A stretch of DNA of 42,899 bases, taken from positions 1 through 42,899 of the forward strand of contig SVSH01000016.1 of assembly GCA_015064395.1 (NCBI GenBank), written 5' to 3'. The notes under the pieces are model-generated. The model did not search any database. It saw only the letters and a program-made list of their open reading frames with translations, and was not told the DNA's origin. Source of the DNA: Oscillospiraceae bacterium. GTDB lineage: Bacteria; Bacillota; Clostridia; Oscillospirales; CAG-272. The translations under genes were made by a program, and so were the position numbers. Below are positions 39,434 to 42,899 of the stretch, piece by piece (within the stretch, counting starts at the first letter, position 1; every line of letters starts with the position of its first letter).

Positions 39434-41247
39434 CTTACCGCACCTCCTTGATTTTCTTGAGATCTTACAATGTCCAGATAGGTCGGGCTGATGCGAAGCA
39501 GCTCCTCATGCGGAGCGCAATGCAGGATGCTACCGTCCGCTTCGATCACCGCAATGCGGTCGGCGTGCTTGACCGACGCGATGCGCTGGGCCACCATAAT
39601 GACGGTGCTGCCGCGCAGTCGCTCCCGCATGGCCGTCCGCAGACGCGCTTCGGTGGACAGGTCCAGCGCCGAGGTGGCGTCATCCAAAATCATGATCTCG
39701 GGGCGGCGCACAAGAGCCCTTGTGATGGACATTCTTTGCTTTTGTCCACCCGAGAGGGACGCGCCCTTCTCGGCAATGAAGGTATCGTAGCCTTGGGCAA
39801 AGCCGCTGATAAAATCGTGCGCCTGGGCGGCACGGGCGGCATCTTCGATCTGCTCGTCGGTAGCGTCCTTGCGCCCCCAACGGATGTTGCCCTTGATGGT
39901 GTCCGAGAACAGCTCGCTCTTTTGCATGACAAAGCCCAGCTTACACCGCAGATCGGAGAGACGATAGTCCTTGACGGGGACACCGCTGACCAGTACCTCC
40001 CCCTCGGTGGGATCGTAAAAACGGGGGATGAGCTGAACGAGCGAGCTCTTACCGCTGCCCGTCGCGCCGATGATAGCCAGCGTCTCGCCCCGACGGACGT
40101 CCAGGTTGATATGATTGAGCACAGGGCGGCCCGTCGTACCGGGATAATGGAAGCTGACGTTGCGGAAGGAGACGGCGACGTCGCCCATCTCGCACCCACG
40201 GACGTGTCCGTCGGCGATGACAGGTTCGGTATCCAGCACCTCGCGAATGCGCTTGCCCGAGGCCATGGCGCGCGAGACCGACTGGAACATCATGGTGACC
40301 ATCATGACCGAATGCAGAATGGAGGTGACGTAGTTGACACCTGCCATCAAAATACCCGTGCTCATGCCGTCCACCCCGTCGCTGATGGCCATGCCGCCCA
40401 GCGCGATGATGGCTAAGATCGCCAGGTTTTGAACGATATTCATGGTGGGATGGAGCACGCTCATGAGCTTCAGCACACGATAATTGACGTCGCGCAATTC
40501 CCCGTTGGCGCGATTAAAACGATCGTTTTCATATTCCTCGCGTACGTAAGCCTTGACGACACGGGCGCCCGAAACGTTCTCCTGCACCACCGCATTGACG
40601 CGGTCCAGCTTACTCTGCACCACGCTGTAAAGGGGAACGGCACGCGAAAGCACCAAAATAATGCTAATGAGAAGAACGGGAAGCGCGCACAACAGCACCG
40701 TACCGAATTTGATATTGAGCGTCAACAGCATGACCGTACCGCCGATCAAAAACATCGGCGCACGGACGAACATACGGAGCAGCATTTCGACAAACTCGAC
40801 CAGCATGGCGATGTCGCCCGTCATACGGGTGACCAGCGAGCCGGTGGTAAACCGATCCGTCTGCTCGATGGAGAGCGACATGACGCGGCGGTAGGCGTCA
40901 CAGCGCAGGTCGTTGCCGTAGCCCTGCGAGGCACGGGCGGCGGCATAGGCGCAAAACGTGCCGAAAAAGCCGCCGATGAGGGTAATGGTGATCATCATAA
41001 TACCAAAGGTCACGATGATGTGCATTCGGGTATACTGTCCCGCCCCAAAGAGCAGATTCATCACGCCCGAGGCAAAGGAATTCTCCAAAATTTTAGTCAG
41101 TCCGTTATCCGCGATACCAAAGTCGACGATAAAGGACATCAGGTAGGGCAGGCACAAGTCGGCCATGACCTCGCCGATCATCAACAGAGGTGACAGGATA
41201 GCAAAAGGAAGATAGGGCTTGATGTATTTGGTCAGCTTCATATTCAC
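39430..41247 (-). CDS. ABC exporter half-transporter, subunit with degenerate ATP site
   Basis: A 605-residue permease-ATPase. Six transmembrane helices lie in residues 10-310. Walker A GATGSGKSS (about residue 390), canonical signature LSGGQ (about residue 490), but Walker B reads IMILDDATSA (Asp for catalytic Glu) and the switch region reads VAQRIA (Gln for His). These two changes, with LSQGQ in the partner, are the hallmark of asymmetric exporters such as TM287/288 or BmrCD. The GTG start overlaps the marR stop by four bases; ATG 41241 is an alternative. Confidence 0.9.
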   Translation of the reverse strand: MNMKLTKYIKPYLPFAILSPLLMIGEVMADLCLPYLMSFIVDFGIADNGLTKILENSFASGVMNLLFGAGQYTRMHIIVTFGIMMITITLIGGFFGTFCAYAAARASQGYGNDLRCDAYRRVMSLSIEQTDRFTTGSLVTRMTGDIAMLVEFVEMLLRMFVRAPMFLIGGTVMLLTLNIKFGTVLLCALPVLLISIILVLSRAVPLYSVVQSKLDRVNAVVQENVSGARVVKAYVREEYENDRFNRANGELRDVNYRVLKLMSVLHPTMNIVQNLAILAIIALGGMAISDGVDGMSTGILMAGVNYVTSILHSVMMVTMMFQSVSRAMASGKRIREVLDTEPVIADGHVRGCEMGDVAVSFRNVSFHYPGTTGRPVLNHINLDVRRGETLAIIGATGSGKSSLVQLIPRFYDPTEGEVLVSGVPVKDYRLSDLRCKLGFVMQKSELFSDTIKGNIRWGRKDATDEQIEDAARAAQAHDFISGFAQGYDTFIAEKGASLSGGQKQRMSITRALVRRPEIMILDDATSALDLSTEARLRTAMRERLRGSTVIMVAQRIASVKHADRIAVIEADGSILHCAPHEELLRISPTYLDIVRSQENQGGAVR

Positions 41248-41753
41248 TCTCCCTCCCCTTCTTTCGTTTCACTCGTCAAGTCCCGTAATAAATTGTCTCG
41301 CATACGGGTCAAAAAGGCGCAAAGCTGGGCGGTCTCCTCCTCGGAAAAGCCCTGCATCAGCATATCGTCCAGGCGGCGAAGCATGGCGCGTGCGTCCGCG
41401 TCATATTCCCTGCCCTTATCGGTCAGGTAGATGCGCACCACTCGTCCGTCGCCTTCGCATTCGCGGCGGCCAATGAGTCCCTCTGCCTCCATGCGGCGAA
41501 GTGTCGTGCTGACGCTGGGGGCGCTGAGATGAAGCGTCGCGGCGATCTCGGCCTGTTTAAGACCATCTTCACGCACCAAAAGGCGCAGGATACAGCGTGC
41601 GCTGTGTTGGGACATAATGCCCTCGGGCTCCAGCGAACGCACCTTACCGAAGAACAGATGGGAAATATCGTTGACCATCATGGGCGGTGTCTCGTGTGGG
41701 GGGCGCGGGGGGCGGTGAGAAAGGATAGATTCGCTTGTTTTCTTTTTTGCCAT
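41244..41753 (-). CDS. MarR-family transcriptional regulator
   Basis: A 169-residue winged-helix protein: an N-terminal Lys/Ser/Pro-rich extension (about residues 1-35), dimer helix, recognition region LKQAEIAATLHLSAPSVSTTLRRM (in two parts, about residues 78-102), wing ECEGDGRVVRIYLTDKG and C-terminal helices. First gene of an overlapping operon with the two exporter halves, the usual layout for drug-responsive self-repression. AGAGGAT precedes ATG 41753. The palindrome at 41773-41784 is the expected operator. Confidence 0.92.
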   Translation of the reverse strand: MAKKKTSESILSHRPPRPPHETPPMMVNDISHLFFGKVRSLEPEGIMSQHSARCILRLLVREDGLKQAEIAATLHLSAPSVSTTLRRMEAEGLIGRRECEGDGRVVRIYLTDKGREYDADARAMLRRLDDMLMQGFSEEETAQLCAFLTRMRDNLLRDLTSETKEGEGE

Positions 41754-41772
41754 GGGATATCCTCTTTATTTA

Positions 41773-41784
41773 TTAGTTAACTAA
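41773..41784 (-). promoter_or_regulatory. Probable MarR operator
   Basis: TTAGTTAACTAA is a perfect 12-base palindrome within ATTAGTTAACTAACTAAT. It lies just past the -10 box, over the expected transcription start, so binding would block initiation. Confidence 0.7.
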
Positions 41785-41787
41785 CTA

Positions 41788-41816
41788 ATTATATCAGGAG
41801 GTAGGGGGATTGTCAA
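41788..41816 (-). promoter_or_regulatory. Promoter of the marR-ABC operon
   Basis: On the minus strand there is TTGACA (41811-41816), a 17-base spacer and TATAAT (41788-41793). Confidence 0.9.
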
Positions 41817-41825
41817 GGGAGGAAG

Positions 41826-42284
41826 GCTAAATTTCAAACAACTTCTCCTCTTGACGCGCGTACAGCTTCGCGCCGCGCTGTACCGGCATGGATGCCATTT
41901 CTTTGTCGTTCCACAAAGAAATGGCGAAAGAAAAGGAACCCAGGCGTTCCCCCTGGGAACCCCCTGGCTTTGCCGCTCTGCAAAGAGGAAGACGAGAGGT
42001 CACATAAAAGACTTTGGTGCTGTGCTTCAAGTCTTGCCACCACGAGCGGCAGGCGAAGAAAGCAAGAACTTTTGCCAAACTGCACCCATCTTGGGCGTGC
42101 GCTCATGCGCCCAAGATGGAGGAAGCTTGGGAAGGCAAAAGCCCCGGCGGCTCTCGAAAAGCCGTCGGGCGGTGGGGTCCCAAGGGGTGTCCCCTTGGTT
42201 CCCTTCTTGGCTACTTCTTGGGGAATGCCAAGAAGTAGCATAGGCACTTCCGCCGCGCGTTGTGCGGCGGACGAAAAAGGGAAC
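41826..42284. repeat. Three-hairpin intergenic element, tandem unit 1
   Basis: Left arm: GTACAGC/GCTGTAC (41860-41883), GCCATTTCTTTGT with ACAAAGAAATGGC (41894-41925), CCCAGG/CCTGGG. Core: GCCGCTC (41972-41978) with GAGCGGC (42044-42050) around GTGCTGTGCT, then CCATCTTGGGCG with CGCCCAAGATGG. Inverted right arm: CCAAGGGG/CCCCTTGG, GCTACTTCTTGG with CCAAGAAGTAGC, CCGCCGC/GCGGCGG. No credible protein gene. Confidence 0.8.
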
Positions 42285-42744
42285 GCTAAATTTCAAACAA
42301 CTTCTCCTCTTGACGCGCACACAGCTTCGCGCGTTCGCTGTGCTGTCTCTGTTGTCCTTTCTTTGTCGCTGAACAAAGAAAGGACGAAAGAAAATCAGCC
42401 AAAGGCTGCCGCCTTTGGAAACTGCTCCTTTGCCGCTCTACAAAAAGGAACAAGAGAGATCACATATACGCTTTTCGTGCTGTGTCTCAAATTTAGTCAA
42501 CACGAGCGGCAGGCGAAGAAAGCAAGAGCTTTTGCCAAGACAAACCCATCTTGGGCGTGTGCTCATGCGCCCAAGATGGAGGAAGCTTGGGAAGGCAAAA
42601 GCCCCGGCGGCTCTCAAAAAGCCGTCGGGCGGTGGGGTCCCAAGGGGTGTCCCCTTGGTTCCCTTCTTGGCTACTTCTTGGGGAATGCCAAGAAGTAGCA
42701 TAAGCTCTCCCGCCGCGCGTTGTGCGGCGGACGAAGGAGAGAAA
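42285..42744. repeat. Three-hairpin intergenic element, tandem unit 2
   Basis: The same layout 459 bases on. The left-arm hairpins differ from unit 1 (TCCTTTCTTTGT with ACAAAGAAAGGA; CCAAAGGC/GCCTTTGG), while the right half (from about 42490) is almost identical to unit 1. Confidence 0.8.
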
Positions 42745-42899
42745 GCTGATTTTCAAACACCCCCTCCTCCCCACGCGCGTACAGCTTCGCGCCGCGCTGT
42801 ACCGGCATGGATGCCATTTCTTTGTCGTTCCACAAAGAAATGGCGAAAGAAAAGGAACCCAGGCGTTCCCCCTGGGAACCCCCTGGCTTTGCCGCTCTG
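42745..42899. repeat. Three-hairpin intergenic element, tandem unit 3 (cut by window end)
   Basis: It starts 460 bases after unit 2. Its left arm is base-for-base that of unit 1 from the GCGCGTACAGC hairpin onward, not that of unit 2. The array probably continues beyond the window. Confidence 0.8.

Noticed and set aside
41827-42774. Several 74-268 codon frames at the right end
   Set aside because: They fall inside the hairpin array, exist on both strands, and change with each repeat copy.

Overview
The window reads as a chromosomal segment of a moderately GC-rich member of the Firmicutes, most likely an uncultured gut Clostridia (Oscillospiraceae-like). The evidence is the ylmE-sepF-yggT-ylmH division cluster, a tyrosine T-box in front of tyrS, RNase M5, strong AGGAGG ribosome sites, near-consensus sigma-A promoters with 17-base spacers, BspA-type surface proteins and many hairpin-rich intergenic repeats. 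The exact genus cannot be read from the sequence.

Layout. 1-1250: three unrecognised small genes, one with a coiled coil and membrane anchor, ending at a tRNA-Glu(CTC). 1360-9465 (minus strand): RNase M5, undecaprenyl-diphosphatase, a U32-family tRNA hydroxylation protein, a 1048-residue BspA-like lipoprotein with eight 39-residue Cys-rich repeats, and an archaeal-type aspartyl-tRNA synthetase. 9713-15561 (plus strand): a compact D,D-carboxypeptidase / miaA / HlyD-like / ylmE / sepF / yggT / ylmH cluster for cell wall and division. 15781-17058: an unusual HTH regulator carrying a transmembrane segment and an LRR ectodomain. 17119-20404 (minus): proB-proA-proC for proline synthesis. 20614-21268: an orphan XhlA/holin-like pair. 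21310-24963 (minus): DUF1622 membrane protein, GH38 alpha-mannosidase and a membrane protein. 25149-25225: tRNA-Val(CAC), followed by duplicated tRNA-arm debris. 25814-26424: a promoter and a membrane protein gene whose start appears frameshifted. 26811-31906 (minus): deoC-deoD-deoB-cdd-pdp, nucleoside salvage. 31989-33541: T-box and tyrS. 34169-35426 (minus): rpsF-ssb-rpsR. 35693-36640: a ComEC-like metallo-beta-lactamase protein. 36675-41753 (minus): marR, a heterodimeric ABC exporter and a probable PD-(D/E)XK protein in one overlapping operon. 41826 to the end: a tandem array of intergenic elements.

The most striking unexplained signal is non-coding. A roughly 460-550 base element occurs as four complete or near-complete copies (28572, 33605, 41826, 42285), one half copy (2012) and one copy cut by the window end (42745). 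It is built from two inverted arms, each a chain of three hairpins, around a core closed by a further stem. Stem sequences differ between copies with changes on both sides that keep pairing. A second dispersed family supplies terminator hairpins with swapped but still paired outer arms immediately 3' of uppP, trhP, proA, pdp and tyrS.
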